A model generated the notes under the pieces. The model was not told the DNA's origin. It made no database searches and saw nothing but the letters and a program-made list of their open reading frames with translations. From Lutibacter sp. (GTDB lineage: Bacteria > Bacteroidota > Bacteroidia > Flavobacteriales > Flavobacteriaceae): a DNA stretch of 64,000 nt. A program made the position numbers and the translations under genes. Where the stretch lies: assembly GCF_030692605.1 (NCBI RefSeq), contig NZ_JAUYUD010000106.1:1-64000 (forward strand), read 5' to 3'. Positions 53,547 through 62,914 of this stretch are shown piece after piece; position 1 is the first letter of the stretch, and each line of letters opens with the position of its first letter.

Positions 53547-53657
53547 AAAACGAAAGTAAAACATTTTCAGCAAATATAAATTGAGTATTGTGAATCTTTC
53601 AAACTTAACTCTGAAATCGGTTTCGTAAAAATCTTCAATGCATTATTTTTTTTGAAG

Positions 53658-53665
53658 TATATTTG
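53658..53665 (+). promoter_or_regulatory. putative -7 element for pgk
   Basis: TATATTTG matches TAnnTTTG 20 bases upstream of the pgk ATG at 53685. Confidence 0.5.
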
Positions 53666-53684
53666 TGAAACAAAAATTAACACA

Positions 53685-54872
53685 ATGAAAACAATAAACG
53701 ATATAGATTTTAAAGGTAAAAAGGCAATTATTAGAGTTGATTTTAACGTGCCTTTAGACGAAAATTTTAAGGTTACGGATCCTACCAGAATTGAAGCTGC
53801 AAAACCTACAATTGTTAAAATTTTGGCTGATGGGGGAGCTGTTATTTTAATGTCTCATTTAGGAAGGCCAAAAGGGGTAGAAGAAAAATATTCATTAAAG
53901 CATATTCTTAAAACTATTTCAAGTACTATAAGTGTTGAAGTAAAATTTGCGTCAAATTGCGTGGGTGAAATTGCGGAAAAAGCATCGTCTGAATTAAAAA
54001 TGGGTGAGGTTTTACTATTAGAGAATTTACGTTTTCATAAAGAAGAAGAAGCTGGAGATGAAACATTTTCGAAGCAACTTGCAAGTTTGGGTGATATTTA
54101 TGTTAATGATGCATTTGGTACTGCTCACAGAGCCCATGCTTCAACTACAATTGTAGCTAACTATTTTCCAAAAAACAAGTGTTTTGGTAGTTTATTGGCA
54201 CAAGAAATTATAAGCCTTAAAAAAATATTGGAAGAAGGGGAGAAACCTGTATTGGCAATTTTAGGTGGATCTAAAGTATCTTCTAAAATTACTATTATCG
54301 AAAATATTTTAGATAAAGTAGATCATCTAATAATTGGAGGTGGTATGAGTTTTACATTTATAAAAGCACTTGGAGGTAAAATTGGAGACTCTATTTGTGA
54401 AGATGACAAGCAAGAACTTGCCCTAGAAATACTTACAAAAGCAAAAGAAAAAGGAGTTCAAGTTCATATTCCTGTTGATGTAATTGCGGCAGACGATTTT
54501 AATAATAATGCGAACACTAAAGTTTGTAATATTAATGAAATACCTGATGGATGGCAAGGTTTAGACGCTGGACCAAAATCTCGAGAATTGTTCGATAAAA
54601 TTGTAAAACAATCAAAAACTATTCTTTGGAATGGACCAGTTGGTGTATTTGAAATGGAAAATTTTGCAGGAGGAACAATAGCCTTAGGGAATTCTATAGC
54701 CTCAGCTACAAAAAATGGTGCATTTTCTTTAGTTGGTGGGGGTGATTCCGTTGCGGCGGTAAAGCAATTTGGATTTGAAGATAAAGTAAGTTATGTTTCT
54801 ACTGGAGGAGGAGCAATGTTGGAAAGCTTAGAAGGAAAAGTGTTGCCAGGTATTGAAGCTATATTAAAATAA
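53685..54872 (+). CDS. pgk: phosphoglycerate kinase
   Basis: The 395-aa glycolytic kinase has [12 protein letters not shown] near the N terminus, the [10 protein letters not shown] substrate loop, [15 protein letters not shown], and the C-terminal ATP site [13 protein letters not shown] plus STGGGAMLE. Length matches (about 395-400 aa). I chose the ATG at 53685 ([13 protein letters not shown]) over an in-frame TTG 33 bases upstream, which lies before the -7 element. Monocistronic. Confidence 0.97.
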   Translation: MKTINDIDFKGKKAIIRVDFNVPLDENFKVTDPTRIEAAKPTIVKILADGGAVILMSHLGRPKGVEEKYSLKHILKTISSTISVEVKFASNCVGEIAEKASSELKMGEVLLLENLRFHKEEEAGDETFSKQLASLGDIYVNDAFGTAHRAHASTTIVANYFPKNKCFGSLLAQEIISLKKILEEGEKPVLAILGGSKVSSKITIIENILDKVDHLIIGGGMSFTFIKALGGKIGDSICEDDKQELALEILTKAKEKGVQVHIPVDVIAADDFNNNANTKVCNINEIPDGWQGLDAGPKSRELFDKIVKQSKTILWNGPVGVFEMENFAGGTIALGNSIASATKNGAFSLVGGGDSVAAVKQFGFEDKVSYVSTGGGAMLESLEGKVLPGIEAILK

Positions 54873-54977
54873 TAAACATCATTCTGGCCAAGAACGGAGT
54901 CAAATTCTGTTTCAGAATCTCATAATATTAGTCACTTTTTTATTGTAATACTAATTTATCGCGGTAGATTATTTCTT

Positions 54978-54985
54978 TACCTTTG
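54978..54985 (+). promoter_or_regulatory. putative -7 element for the aldo/keto reductase gene
   Basis: TACCTTTG matches TAnnTTTG 43 bases upstream of the ATG. Just before it (54890-54930) is a short ATTCTG/CAGAAT inverted repeat. Confidence 0.4.
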
Positions 54986-55027
54986 AAAATTAATTAGATA
55001 AACGATTTAACAAATAAACCATTAAAA

Positions 55028-56065
55028 ATGATTTACACTACCATTCCAAATACTTCAATAAAAGTTAGTAAAATATGTTTAGGAACCATGACTTTTGGCC
55101 AGCAAAATACAGAAAATGAAGCCCATGAGCAATTGAATTTTGCGGTAGAGAAAGGAATTAACTTTATTGATACCGCCGAAATGTATTCCATCCCAGGAAA
55201 AAAAGAAACACAAGGAAGCACAGAATTTTTTATAGGTAGTTGGTTAAAAAATAAAAAAAGAGAAGATATAGTAGTAGCCACCAAAGTAACAGGTCCAAAT
55301 GAATACTTTAAATATATAAGAGAAAACTTAGGATTCTCAAAACAAGTAATCCACGAAGCGTTAAACAAAAGTTTAAAGCGTTTACAAACCGATTATGTAG
55401 ATGTGTATCAGTTACATTGGCCAGATCGAACTACTAATTTTTTTGGACAACGAAATTATGTTCATAATCCAAATGAAAAATGGGATGATAATTTTAAGGA
55501 AGTTATAGAAACATTAGACAGTTTAGTAAAAGAAGGAAAAATTCGTCATTACGGTGTTTCTAATGAAACTTCTTGGGGTTTAATGCGGCATTTAACAGAA
55601 AGCAAGTATAATAATTTGGCACGCTGTAAAACCATTCAAAATTCATATTCATTATTAAACAGAATTTTTGAAATTAACTTAGCTGAAGTTTCTATGCGTG
55701 AAAATGTTGGGTTATTAGCCTATTCGCCTTTGGGTTTTGGAATGTTAACTGGTAAATATTTGAATGGAAATTTACCAGATAATTCTCGGTTAAAATTATT
55801 CCCAGCTTACGTACGTTATAATAGTGAGCAATCCCATATTTTAACTCAAAAATATGCTGATTTGGCCAAAGAACTAAACATAAGTCTTACTCAGCTTTCA
55901 CTTGCATTTGTAAATCAACAACCATTTGTTACTTCCACTATTATTGGAGCCACTACTCTTGAACAATTGAAAGAAAATATAGAAAGTGTTCACGTGGAAC
56001 TCTCGCAAGAAACACTTCAAAAAATAAACAAAATTCAAGAGTTACAACCAAATCCAGCTCCATAA
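55028..56065 (+). CDS. aldo/keto reductase (Tas-like)
   Basis: The 345-aa TIM-barrel NADPH reductase. Catalytic residues: D48 and Y53 in FIDTAEMY, a lysine in VVATKVTG and a histidine in VYQLHWPD. The C-terminal NADPH site is visible (TSTIIGATTLEQLKENI). Length and the LHWPDRTTNFFG segment resemble E. coli Tas (346 aa). Substrate unknown. A degenerate parS-like 13-mer GTTCACGTGGAAC is embedded in the coding sequence near 55988-56000. Confidence 0.9.
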   Translation: MIYTTIPNTSIKVSKICLGTMTFGQQNTENEAHEQLNFAVEKGINFIDTAEMYSIPGKKETQGSTEFFIGSWLKNKKREDIVVATKVTGPNEYFKYIRENLGFSKQVIHEALNKSLKRLQTDYVDVYQLHWPDRTTNFFGQRNYVHNPNEKWDDNFKEVIETLDSLVKEGKIRHYGVSNETSWGLMRHLTESKYNNLARCKTIQNSYSLLNRIFEINLAEVSMRENVGLLAYSPLGFGMLTGKYLNGNLPDNSRLKLFPAYVRYNSEQSHILTQKYADLAKELNISLTQLSLAFVNQQPFVTSTIIGATTLEQLKENIESVHVELSQETLQKINKIQELQPNPAP

Positions 56066-56092
56066 TTTTTAGTTAAAATATTTCTCTAATGT

Positions 56093-56107
56093 GTGATAAA
56101 AATCATA
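56093..56107. promoter_or_regulatory. FNR/CRP-family operator upstream of nrfHA
   Basis: GTGATAAAAATCATA contains TGAT-N4-ATCA, the core of the FNR/NnrR-type palindrome (TTGAT-N4-ATCAA). A GAAATTTG element (56128-56135) sits so that the operator centre would fall about 41-42 bases before the expected transcription start, the position of a class II activator site. It is 106 bases upstream of the nrfH ATG. Confidence 0.55.
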
Positions 56108-56212
56108 GTTTTTAATAAAGTTACGGATGAAATTTGCACTTTAAAGAAACTTAAAAGATAAAATTATCTTTAAATCTTTATATCAATAGATTAAAAAGCA
56201 AAACATCATTAG

Positions 56213-56821
56213 ATGAAAAGACTATTTAAATTTTTAACACCACCAAAACAATGGTTACTTCCAGCTATAATTTTAATGGGAGCTATGACTGGATTAACAC
56301 TTTATGGATTGGTAGAGTCAAAGGCAATTTCGTATTTGTCTGATGACCCAAAGGCTTGTGCCAATTGCCATGTTATGACACCACAGTATACTACTTGGCA
56401 AAATAGTTCTCATAGAGAGTGGGCTACTTGTACAGATTGTCATATTCCACAAGGAAGTTTTGTTGAAAAATATATGGCTAAAGCGCAAGATGGATTTTTT
56501 CATTCAGCTGTATTTATGATGCGTTCTGAACCTGAAGTAATTCAAATGAGAGCGGAAAGAGATATTACGGTTCAAAACAATTGCATTAGATGTCATAAAG
56601 ATCAAGTTACTGATGCAAAAAAAGCATCTTTGAGTGAAGATCATATAAAAAACGCTACCACCAAAAATTGTTGGGAGTGTCATAGAGAAGTACCACACGG
56701 AAGAGTAAATAGTTTATCATCAGTAAAATATTATGGTAGAATTGATGGAGAACAACAAGAAACTGTACCTCAATGGTTAGAAAAATATTTAAACAATTCA
56801 GAAAATAAAAACAATAAATGA
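56213..56821 (+). CDS. nrfH: NrfH-type tetraheme cytochrome c
   Basis: The 202-aa membrane-anchored NapC/NirT-family cytochrome takes electrons from menaquinol and passes them to NrfA. One N-terminal TM helix (about 14-34) and four CxxCH hemes: C49/C52 (ANCH), C73/C76 (TDCH), C124/C127 (IRCH) and C153/C156 (WECH). It ends one base before nrfA. Length is typical with a short C-terminal extension. Confidence 0.94.
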   Translation: MKRLFKFLTPPKQWLLPAIILMGAMTGLTLYGLVESKAISYLSDDPKACANCHVMTPQYTTWQNSSHREWATCTDCHIPQGSFVEKYMAKAQDGFFHSAVFMMRSEPEVIQMRAERDITVQNNCIRCHKDQVTDAKKASLSEDHIKNATTKNCWECHREVPHGRVNSLSSVKYYGRIDGEQQETVPQWLEKYLNNSENKNNK

Positions 56822-56822
56822 A

Positions 56823-58313
56823 ATGAGTAATACAAGAAAACCTTGGATGAACTGGGTGCTATTTTTCGCATCGTTAGTAGTAGTGTTTTTGTTAGGACTT
56901 TTAGTTTCTTCAATAACAGAACGCAAAATGGAGGCTAAATACGCCTATACTCCATTAAATAATATTAAAAAATTAGACCCTAGAAACGAAGTTTGGGGAG
57001 AAAATTTCCCACGTGAATTTGAATCGTATTATAGAACGGCAGATACTACGTTTAGTTCTAAATACAACAGTGCATCTAAAGTAGATTATTTAGAAAAATA
57101 TCCAGAATTTGTTGTTCTTTGGGCTGGTTATGGTTTTTCTAAAGATTATAATTCGGGTAGAGGTCACGTACACGCTATAGACGATTTACACAATACACTT
57201 AGAACTGGTGGACCTACAGGGTCAGAAGACGGACCAATGCCATCAACTTGTTGGACTTGTAAATCTCCAGATGTACCACGTTTAATTAACGATATTGGTG
57301 TAGATGCATATTACAAAGGAAAGTGGTCTAGCAAAGGTTCTCAAGTTGTAAATCCTATTGGTTGTGCAAACTGTCATAATGAGAAATCAATGAAATTAAC
57401 TATTACGCAACCTGCTTTAATTGAAGCTTTCCAACGTCAAGGTAAAGACATTACAAAAGCAACTCATAACGAAATGCGTTCGTTGGTTTGTGCACAATGT
57501 CATGTAGAATACTACTTTAAATCTGATATTCCAGGTAAAGAAGGTATCGCTTATTTAACTTTCCCTTGGGATGGTGGAGATACTATGGAAGATATGGAAA
57601 AATATTACGACAACGTTAAGCACGTAGACTGGGTACATTCATTAAGTAAAGCACCGATGTTAAAATCTCAACATCCAGATTACGAAATATATAAAATGGG
57701 TATTCATGGAAAAAGAGGTGTTTCTTGTGCAGATTGTCATATGCCTTATAAAACTGAAGGTGGACAAAAATTTACAGATCACCATATTCAATCTCCTTTA
57801 AACAATATTGCAAATTCTTGTCAAGTTTGTCATAAACAAGATAAAGATGAACTTATTAAAAACGTATTTGACAATCAAGATAAAATTGCAGCAAACCGTC
57901 AAGAATTAGAAAAATTACTAGTTCGTGCTCACGTTGAAGCAAAAAAATGCTGGGATTTAGGAGCAACTGAAGCTCAAATGAAGGATATTTTACAAGGATT
58001 AAGATTGGGTCAATGGCGTTGGGATTTTGTTGCATCTTCTCATGGTGGATCTTTCCACGCACCAGTAGAAATGGGTAGAGTTTTAGGAAAAGGTATTAAT
58101 ATTACGCAAGAAACTAGAATTAAACTAGCAAAGCTTTTAATGACACTTGGACATAAAGGTGATGTGCCTTATCCAGCAATTGAAACAAAAGCAGCAGCGC
58201 AAAAATTCATTGGTTTAGATATGTCTGCTTTAAAAGAAGAAAAGGAAAAATTCAAAAAAGAATTATTACCTAAATGGAAAGCTGAAGCAAAAGCTAGAGA
58301 GGCAAAATATTAA
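56823..58313 (+). CDS. nrfA: ammonia-forming cytochrome c nitrite reductase
   Basis: The 496-aa pentaheme enzyme reduces nitrite to ammonium in the periplasm using six electrons. The active-site heme is CWTCK (C143, C146, K147), the hallmark of most NrfA. Four normal CxxCH hemes follow: C181/C184, C223/C226, C302/C305 and C333/C336. The N terminus has a hydrophobic anchor/signal (about 9-30). HWD-type His residues and the Ca-binding region near YLTFPWDGGD are also present. Operon with nrfH and probably ccsBA. Confidence 0.97.
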   Translation: MSNTRKPWMNWVLFFASLVVVFLLGLLVSSITERKMEAKYAYTPLNNIKKLDPRNEVWGENFPREFESYYRTADTTFSSKYNSASKVDYLEKYPEFVVLWAGYGFSKDYNSGRGHVHAIDDLHNTLRTGGPTGSEDGPMPSTCWTCKSPDVPRLINDIGVDAYYKGKWSSKGSQVVNPIGCANCHNEKSMKLTITQPALIEAFQRQGKDITKATHNEMRSLVCAQCHVEYYFKSDIPGKEGIAYLTFPWDGGDTMEDMEKYYDNVKHVDWVHSLSKAPMLKSQHPDYEIYKMGIHGKRGVSCADCHMPYKTEGGQKFTDHHIQSPLNNIANSCQVCHKQDKDELIKNVFDNQDKIAANRQELEKLLVRAHVEAKKCWDLGATEAQMKDILQGLRLGQWRWDFVASSHGGSFHAPVEMGRVLGKGINITQETRIKLAKLLMTLGHKGDVPYPAIETKAAAQKFIGLDMSALKEEKEKFKKELLPKWKAEAKAREAKY

Positions 58314-58403
58314 AAGGGTATTTAGTAACTGGAATCTGGTATCAAGTTTTTAATTTTTTATACATTGTGCCAGTTACCAAATAATAGCTACTAGACTAAA
58401 AAT

Positions 58404-59651
58404 ATGAGTGAAAATAAGTTAAAAATTCAACGTAATCTTTGGGAAAGCCCATGGGGTTACGTTGAATCCTTTTTAATAGGATTTGGTCTAATTGTAACTG
58501 GTTTCTTTTTAGAAACTTTTAGTGCCTCTAGCAGCAGTCTAGAATTGGTATTCCCTTTTAACATACTTATTTTAAGCATCTATATTTTACTATTGTTTGT
58601 GCTTTATAAGTGGTTTTCGACGAGCGTAATTGTAAGATGGCTTACCAAAGTTCCTGCATCAATTTCAAGCATTGTCTTGGTTACCTTAATGGTTATGATA
58701 ATGGGAATAATTCCACAAGTAACCTCTGAAAACAATTTAATTAATAATTTAGGCTTAAATAGAATTACTAGTAATTGGGCGTTTTTACTTATTTTACTTC
58801 AGTTTTTAACCTGTTTAGGTTTAATTACAATTAAAAGAATTTTTCAATTCAGCTGGGCTAATTTAGGTTTTATACTCAATCATTTAGGACTTTTTATTGC
58901 ACTAACAGCTGGAGTAATGGGTTCTGGAGATTTGCAGCGTTTTTCAATAAATACTTTTGAAGGAAAACCAAGTTGGATTGCCAGTGATGCTCAAAAAAAA
59001 GAAATAGAATTACCCTTTGCATTTTATTTAAAAGATTTTATTATTGATGAATACAATCCTAAACTTGCTTTAATCGATAACAGTACCGGGGGAATTACAA
59101 ACAATAATGGTAATAATCTTTATTTGGTTGAAAAAGGAGAAAATTACGTTTTTAATAATTTTGAAGTTAACATAGAAAAATTTTTTCAATCGTCTGGCAG
59201 AATTGGAGAAAGGTATGAGCCAGTAAACGAATTAGGCGCTCCTCCAGCAGCTTATATTACTGTTAAAAATGTTAAAAACGATTCTATAGTTAGTGGCTGG
59301 ATAAGCAGCGGTAGTTTTGCACATCCTTATAAAGCTCTTAAAATAAATGAAGAGTTTTCTATGGTAATGACTATTCCAGAAATAAAAAAATTTAGTTCTG
59401 AAGTAGATATTTTAACACAAGAAGGAGAACGAATTAGTACTGTATTAGAAGTAAATAAACCATTTAGTTACGGAGGATATAAAATTTATCAGCTAAGCTA
59501 CGATGACAAAATGGGCAAATGGTCCGATTTGTCTGTATTAGAATTGGTTAAAGACCCTTGGTTACCTGTAATTTATTTTGGAATATTTATGATGATTGCA
59601 GGTGCTATTTATATGTTTTGGATGGGGAGTAGAATAACTAATAATCAATAA
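58404..59651 (+). CDS. ResB-like cytochrome c biogenesis protein
   Basis: The 415-aa membrane protein has four TM helices in the first ~185 residues, a large periplasmic domain (about 190-380) and a last TM helix near 395. The C-terminal LEVNKPFSYGGYKIYQLSYD is a ResB/Ccs1 signature. With CcsA it handles heme export and ligation to CxxCH motifs. It is 1 base upstream of ccsA and directly downstream of nrfA, so likely dedicated to maturing NrfH/NrfA. The 90-bp gap after nrfA contains a GTAACTGG/CCAGTTAC inverted repeat. Confidence 0.9.
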   Translation: MSENKLKIQRNLWESPWGYVESFLIGFGLIVTGFFLETFSASSSSLELVFPFNILILSIYILLLFVLYKWFSTSVIVRWLTKVPASISSIVLVTLMVMIMGIIPQVTSENNLINNLGLNRITSNWAFLLILLQFLTCLGLITIKRIFQFSWANLGFILNHLGLFIALTAGVMGSGDLQRFSINTFEGKPSWIASDAQKKEIELPFAFYLKDFIIDEYNPKLALIDNSTGGITNNNGNNLYLVEKGENYVFNNFEVNIEKFFQSSGRIGERYEPVNELGAPPAAYITVKNVKNDSIVSGWISSGSFAHPYKALKINEEFSMVMTIPEIKKFSSEVDILTQEGERISTVLEVNKPFSYGGYKIYQLSYDDKMGKWSDLSVLELVKDPWLPVIYFGIFMMIAGAIYMFWMGSRITNNQ

Positions 59652-59652
59652 A

Positions 59653-60456
59653 ATGACTTGGATAAATTTTCCTTTATATAGTGGTATCATAGCTTTATTA
59701 TGGTTTTTGGGAATCGTATTATTACTGTTTTCTTATAAAAAAGATAGGTATTTTAAATTTGCACAGCTTTTTTTTGTTGTAGGCTGGTTAACGCTTCTAT
59801 TATTTGTTATAAAGCTATGGATAGAATTAGATAGGCCACCAATGAGAACTTTAGGCGAAACCCGATTATGGTATTCAACTTTTTTGCCATTTATTGGTTT
59901 TGTAACCTATTTTAGGTGGAAATATAAATGGTTTTTAGCGTACAGTATTGGTATGGCTGGATTGTTCTTAGCAATTAATTATTTACATCCAGAAACCTAT
60001 TCTAAAACACTTATGCCAGCATTACAAAGTCCATGGTTTATACCTCATGTACTTGTATATTTATTTTCCTATGCCGTGTTGGCCGCATCTAGTATAGTTG
60101 CTCTAAAAGGACTTTACGATTTTTTTAAAGGAAACTACAAGCCCGAAACCCTAAAACTAGCAGATAACTTGGTATTTATAGGATTTGCATTTTTAACACT
60201 TGGATTATTATTTGGAGCACTTTGGGCTAAAGAAGCATGGGGACATTATTGGTCATGGGATCCAAAAGAGGTTTGGGCTTTTTTAACTTGGATGGGTTAT
60301 TTAATTTATATTCATTATCGTTATTTTCATTCTCAAAACACCAAACAAGCATTGTCAATTTTAGCTTTGGCATTTGTGGTGTTATTAGTATGTTGGTTTG
60401 GTGTAAACTATTTACCAGTTGCAAATACAAGTGTGCATACTTATACACAATACTAA
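59653..60456 (+). CDS. ccsA: CcsA/ResC-like heme handling protein
   Basis: The 267-aa protein has about seven to eight TM helices and the tryptophan-rich WWD domain GHYWSWDPKEVWAFLTW, the heme-binding signature of CcsA/CcmC/CcmF. Conserved histidines flank it (e.g. HVLVYLFSYAV). It pairs with the ResB-like gene to attach heme to apocytochromes. Translation starts 1 base after its partner ends. Confidence 0.93.
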   Translation: MTWINFPLYSGIIALLWFLGIVLLLFSYKKDRYFKFAQLFFVVGWLTLLLFVIKLWIELDRPPMRTLGETRLWYSTFLPFIGFVTYFRWKYKWFLAYSIGMAGLFLAINYLHPETYSKTLMPALQSPWFIPHVLVYLFSYAVLAASSIVALKGLYDFFKGNYKPETLKLADNLVFIGFAFLTLGLLFGALWAKEAWGHYWSWDPKEVWAFLTWMGYLIYIHYRYFHSQNTKQALSILALAFVVLLVCWFGVNYLPVANTSVHTYTQY

Positions 60457-60467
60457 AAAACAATTTT

Positions 60468-60944
60468 ATGGAATATTTAACCTTCGCAAGAGTTTTACAT
60501 GTTTTATCAGTTGTTTTATGGATTGGAGGTGTTTCAATGGTAACCACTGTAATAATTCCTGCAGTAAAAAAAATGAAATCTAAAGAAGAGCAAATAGAAA
60601 CCTTTGAAAAAATTGAAGGAAGGTTTGCTTTACAAGCCAAAATCACAACGTTAATTACCGGTTTGTCTGGAATTTATATGGTGTATGCTTCAAATGCGTG
60701 GAATCGTTTTTTAGAGCCTCGTTTTTGGTGGTTTCATACAATGGTAATTGTTTGGGTGCTTTTTACTGTTGTGTTGTATATTTTAGAACCTTTTGTATTA
60801 CATAAATTATTTAAAAAACAGGTCGCTAAAAATCCTGAAAAAACATTTAATTTTATACATAAAGCTCATTGGGCTTTACTAATTTTAAGTTTGGCAACAA
60901 TTTTTGGAGCAGTTGCAGGATGCCATGGCTGGTTTATTTTTTAA
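60468..60944 (+). CDS. CopD-like four-TM membrane protein
   Basis: The 158-aa protein starts at ATG 60468, just after ccsA; the reading frame is open further upstream inside ccsA but that part is antisense-like coding and not expected. Four TM helices with membrane-located histidines (RVLHVLSVVLWIGGVSM, WWFHTMVIVW, HKAHWALL) recall CopD/DUF2269-type heme- or copper-binding proteins. I infer a link to cytochrome maturation or respiration from its location. No direct functional evidence. Confidence 0.75.
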   Translation: MEYLTFARVLHVLSVVLWIGGVSMVTTVIIPAVKKMKSKEEQIETFEKIEGRFALQAKITTLITGLSGIYMVYASNAWNRFLEPRFWWFHTMVIVWVLFTVVLYILEPFVLHKLFKKQVAKNPEKTFNFIHKAHWALLILSLATIFGAVAGCHGWFIF

Positions 60945-60950
60945 ACAATA

Positions 60951-60986
60951 AAACTATTATTCTAAATTAATTTAGAATAATAGTTT
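60951..60986. terminator. bidirectional terminator between the CopD-like gene and trpS
   Basis: AAACTATTATTCTAAA (60951-60966) pairs perfectly with TTTAGAATAATAGTTT (60971-60986) around TTAA, giving a 36-base perfect palindrome. It ends both convergent genes. Confidence 0.85.
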
Positions 60987-61005
60987 ATACTTCGTGTTTT
61001 CAAAT

Positions 61006-61974
61006 CTAGTATCCTAATTTCTCTCGAACCCTTTTTAAAACGTCTTTAGCAACTTTACGCGCTTTTTCTGCGCCAATTTCCAACGCTTTGTCTACTTCTT
61101 CCAAATTATTCATAAAGTAGTTGTACCGTTCTCTTTCAAAGGAATATTTATTAACTAATAGTTCATAAAAAGCTTGTTTGGCTGTACCATAGCCGTAATT
61201 TCCACCTTCATAATTTGCTCTCATTTCAGCAATTTCTTCTTTTGAAGCAATTAGTTTATACAAAGTAAATAAATTACAAGTATCAGGATTTTTTGGAGCT
61301 TCCAACGGAGTAGAATCCGTTTGAATTTTCATAATCTGTTTACGCAATTCTTTATCTGGCAAAAATAAATTGATGATATTTCCGCTAGATTTACTCATTT
61401 TTCCACCATCGGTTCCAGGAACGTACATAGTTCCTTCTTGTATTTTTGCCTCTGGCGGAACCAAAGAATCGCCCATTTGGTGGTTAAATCTGTTAGCAAC
61501 ATCACGCGTCATTTCTAAATGTTGCAATTGATCTTTACCAACAGGTACTATTTCAGCATCGTACAATAAAATATCTGCTGCCATTAACATTGGATAAGAA
61601 AATAAACCTGCATTTACATCTTCTAATCGATCTGCCTTGTCTTTAAAGCTATGCGCTAATGTTAATCGTTGATACGGATAAAAGCAACTTAAATACCAAG
61701 AAAGTTCGGTAACTTGGGGAATATCGCTTTGTCTGTAAAAAATAGTTTTTGTTAGGTCTAAACCAAATGCAAGCCAAGTGGCAGCGGTACTATAGGTGTT
61801 TTCACGCAATTCATTTCCATTTTTTATTTGGGTTAATGAATGCATATCTGCAATAAATAAAAAGGATTCATTTTTAGGATCGTTTGCCATTTGAATGGCT
61901 GGAATAATCGCCCCTAATAAATTTCCTAAATGTGGGGTTCCTGTACTTTGAACGCCTGTTAAAATTCTTGACAT
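61006..61974 (-). CDS. trpS: tryptophanyl-tRNA synthetase
   Basis: The 322-aa class Ic synthetase has TGVQSTGTPHLGN (HIGH-type) at the N terminus, the ADILLYDAEIVPVGKDQLQH signature and KMSKSSGN. Length matches family (about 325-335 aa). A TATTTTTG element sits 18 bases upstream of its ATG. Monocistronic. Confidence 0.97.
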   Translation of the reverse strand: MSRILTGVQSTGTPHLGNLLGAIIPAIQMANDPKNESFLFIADMHSLTQIKNGNELRENTYSTAATWLAFGLDLTKTIFYRQSDIPQVTELSWYLSCFYPYQRLTLAHSFKDKADRLEDVNAGLFSYPMLMAADILLYDAEIVPVGKDQLQHLEMTRDVANRFNHQMGDSLVPPEAKIQEGTMYVPGTDGGKMSKSSGNIINLFLPDKELRKQIMKIQTDSTPLEAPKNPDTCNLFTLYKLIASKEEIAEMRANYEGGNYGYGTAKQAFYELLVNKYSFERERYNYFMNNLEEVDKALEIGAEKARKVAKDVLKRVREKLGY

Positions 61975-61991
61975 TTTGTATTTTTTGTAAG

Positions 61992-61999
61992 CAAAAATA
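61992..61999 (-). promoter_or_regulatory. putative -7 element for trpS
   Basis: The minus strand reads TATTTTTG 18 bases upstream of the trpS ATG; no -33 at expected spacing. Confidence 0.35.
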
Positions 62000-62049
62000 G
62001 TAATTTCAAAAAGAAAATAAGAATAGAATTAAAATTACTATTTTTGGTT

Positions 62050-62140
62050 TCTATGAACCGAGCATTCAAGATTTTTATTTTTATAAGAATGATTAATAGC
62101 GAACAGCATATGTTACAACTTAATAATAGAATGTAAACAT
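62050..62140 (+). repeat. dispersed ~95-bp element, copy 2
   Basis: Homologous to 1842-1935 (shared CTATGAA-CGAGCA and ATAGCGAACAGCAT). In this copy the frame from the first ATG (62052) stays open for 27 codons; in copy 1 it stops after five, which argues against a conserved protein. It directly abuts the start of the acyltransferase gene. Confidence 0.5.
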
Positions 62141-62884
62141 ATGAAATTTTTAAAACGTATTTTTTATATTTTTTGGCGTTGCTGGTTTTATGGCTGGGTG
62201 CTTTTTAGCATTATTGCCATATTTCCTGTCTTGTTGGTGGTAACTTCTTCTGAAAATTTATATCCTACTTTTTTTAAAATTGCGAGAATTTGGGCAAAAA
62301 CCAATTTATTTGTAATGGGTTTTAGAGTTAAAATTATTGAAAACCAATTTATTGATAAGCAAAAGAGTTATATGTTTTGTCCCAATCATACCTCCATGAT
62401 AGACGTAATGATTATGTTAGCAATTGCTAAAAATCCTTTTGTTTTTGTGGGTAAAATTGAATTAACCAAAATCCCTGTGTTTGGATTTTTTTATAAGCGA
62501 ACGTGTATTATAGTTGATAGAAGTGATTCGGGAAGTAGAAAAGCGGTATTTGATGAAGCCAGACGTAGATTAAATAATGGTTTAGATGTTTGTATTTTCC
62601 CTGAAGGGTTAGTACCAAGTGACGAGAGTGTTATTTTAAGCGATTTTAAAAATGGCGCCTTTAGATTGGCTATAGAGCATAAAATACCAATTGTTCCTAT
62701 TTCTTTTTACGATTGCAAAAAACGATTTTCGTATACTTTTTTTAGTGGAAGTCCAGGTCTACTGAGAGTTAAAATTCATCCTTTTATTGACACAAATAAT
62801 TTAACATTAAAAGATAGTAATTCATTAAAAAAACAGACATTTGGTTTAATTTACAACGATCTATTATCTGACTCTTTAAAATAA
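62141..62884 (+). CDS. plsC: 1-acyl-glycerol-3-phosphate acyltransferase
   Basis: The 247-aa membrane-associated acyltransferase has an N-terminal TM/amphipathic segment and the catalytic NHTSMID box (H83, D88), followed by FPEGLVPSDE as the substrate-binding motif. It converts lysophosphatidic acid to phosphatidic acid in phospholipid synthesis. The ATG directly follows the dispersed repeat. Confidence 0.9.
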   Translation: MKFLKRIFYIFWRCWFYGWVLFSIIAIFPVLLVVTSSENLYPTFFKIARIWAKTNLFVMGFRVKIIENQFIDKQKSYMFCPNHTSMIDVMIMLAIAKNPFVFVGKIELTKIPVFGFFYKRTCIIVDRSDSGSRKAVFDEARRRLNNGLDVCIFPEGLVPSDESVILSDFKNGAFRLAIEHKIPIVPISFYDCKKRFSYTFFSGSPGLLRVKIHPFIDTNNLTLKDSNSLKKQTFGLIYNDLLSDSLK

Positions 62885-62914
62885 AGTAGTTTTAGGAACG
62901 TTTCAATTTAGATT

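Noticed and set aside
57005-57022. CACGTG-centred sequence in nrfA as a parS site
   Set aside because: Flanks do not match TGTTnCACGTGnAACA on either side; a chance E-box-like hexamer.
60237-60467. Upstream extension of the 158-aa CopD-like frame inside ccsA
   Set aside because: It overlaps the conserved WWD-coding part of ccsA in another frame; the ATG at 60468 just after ccsA gives the natural start.
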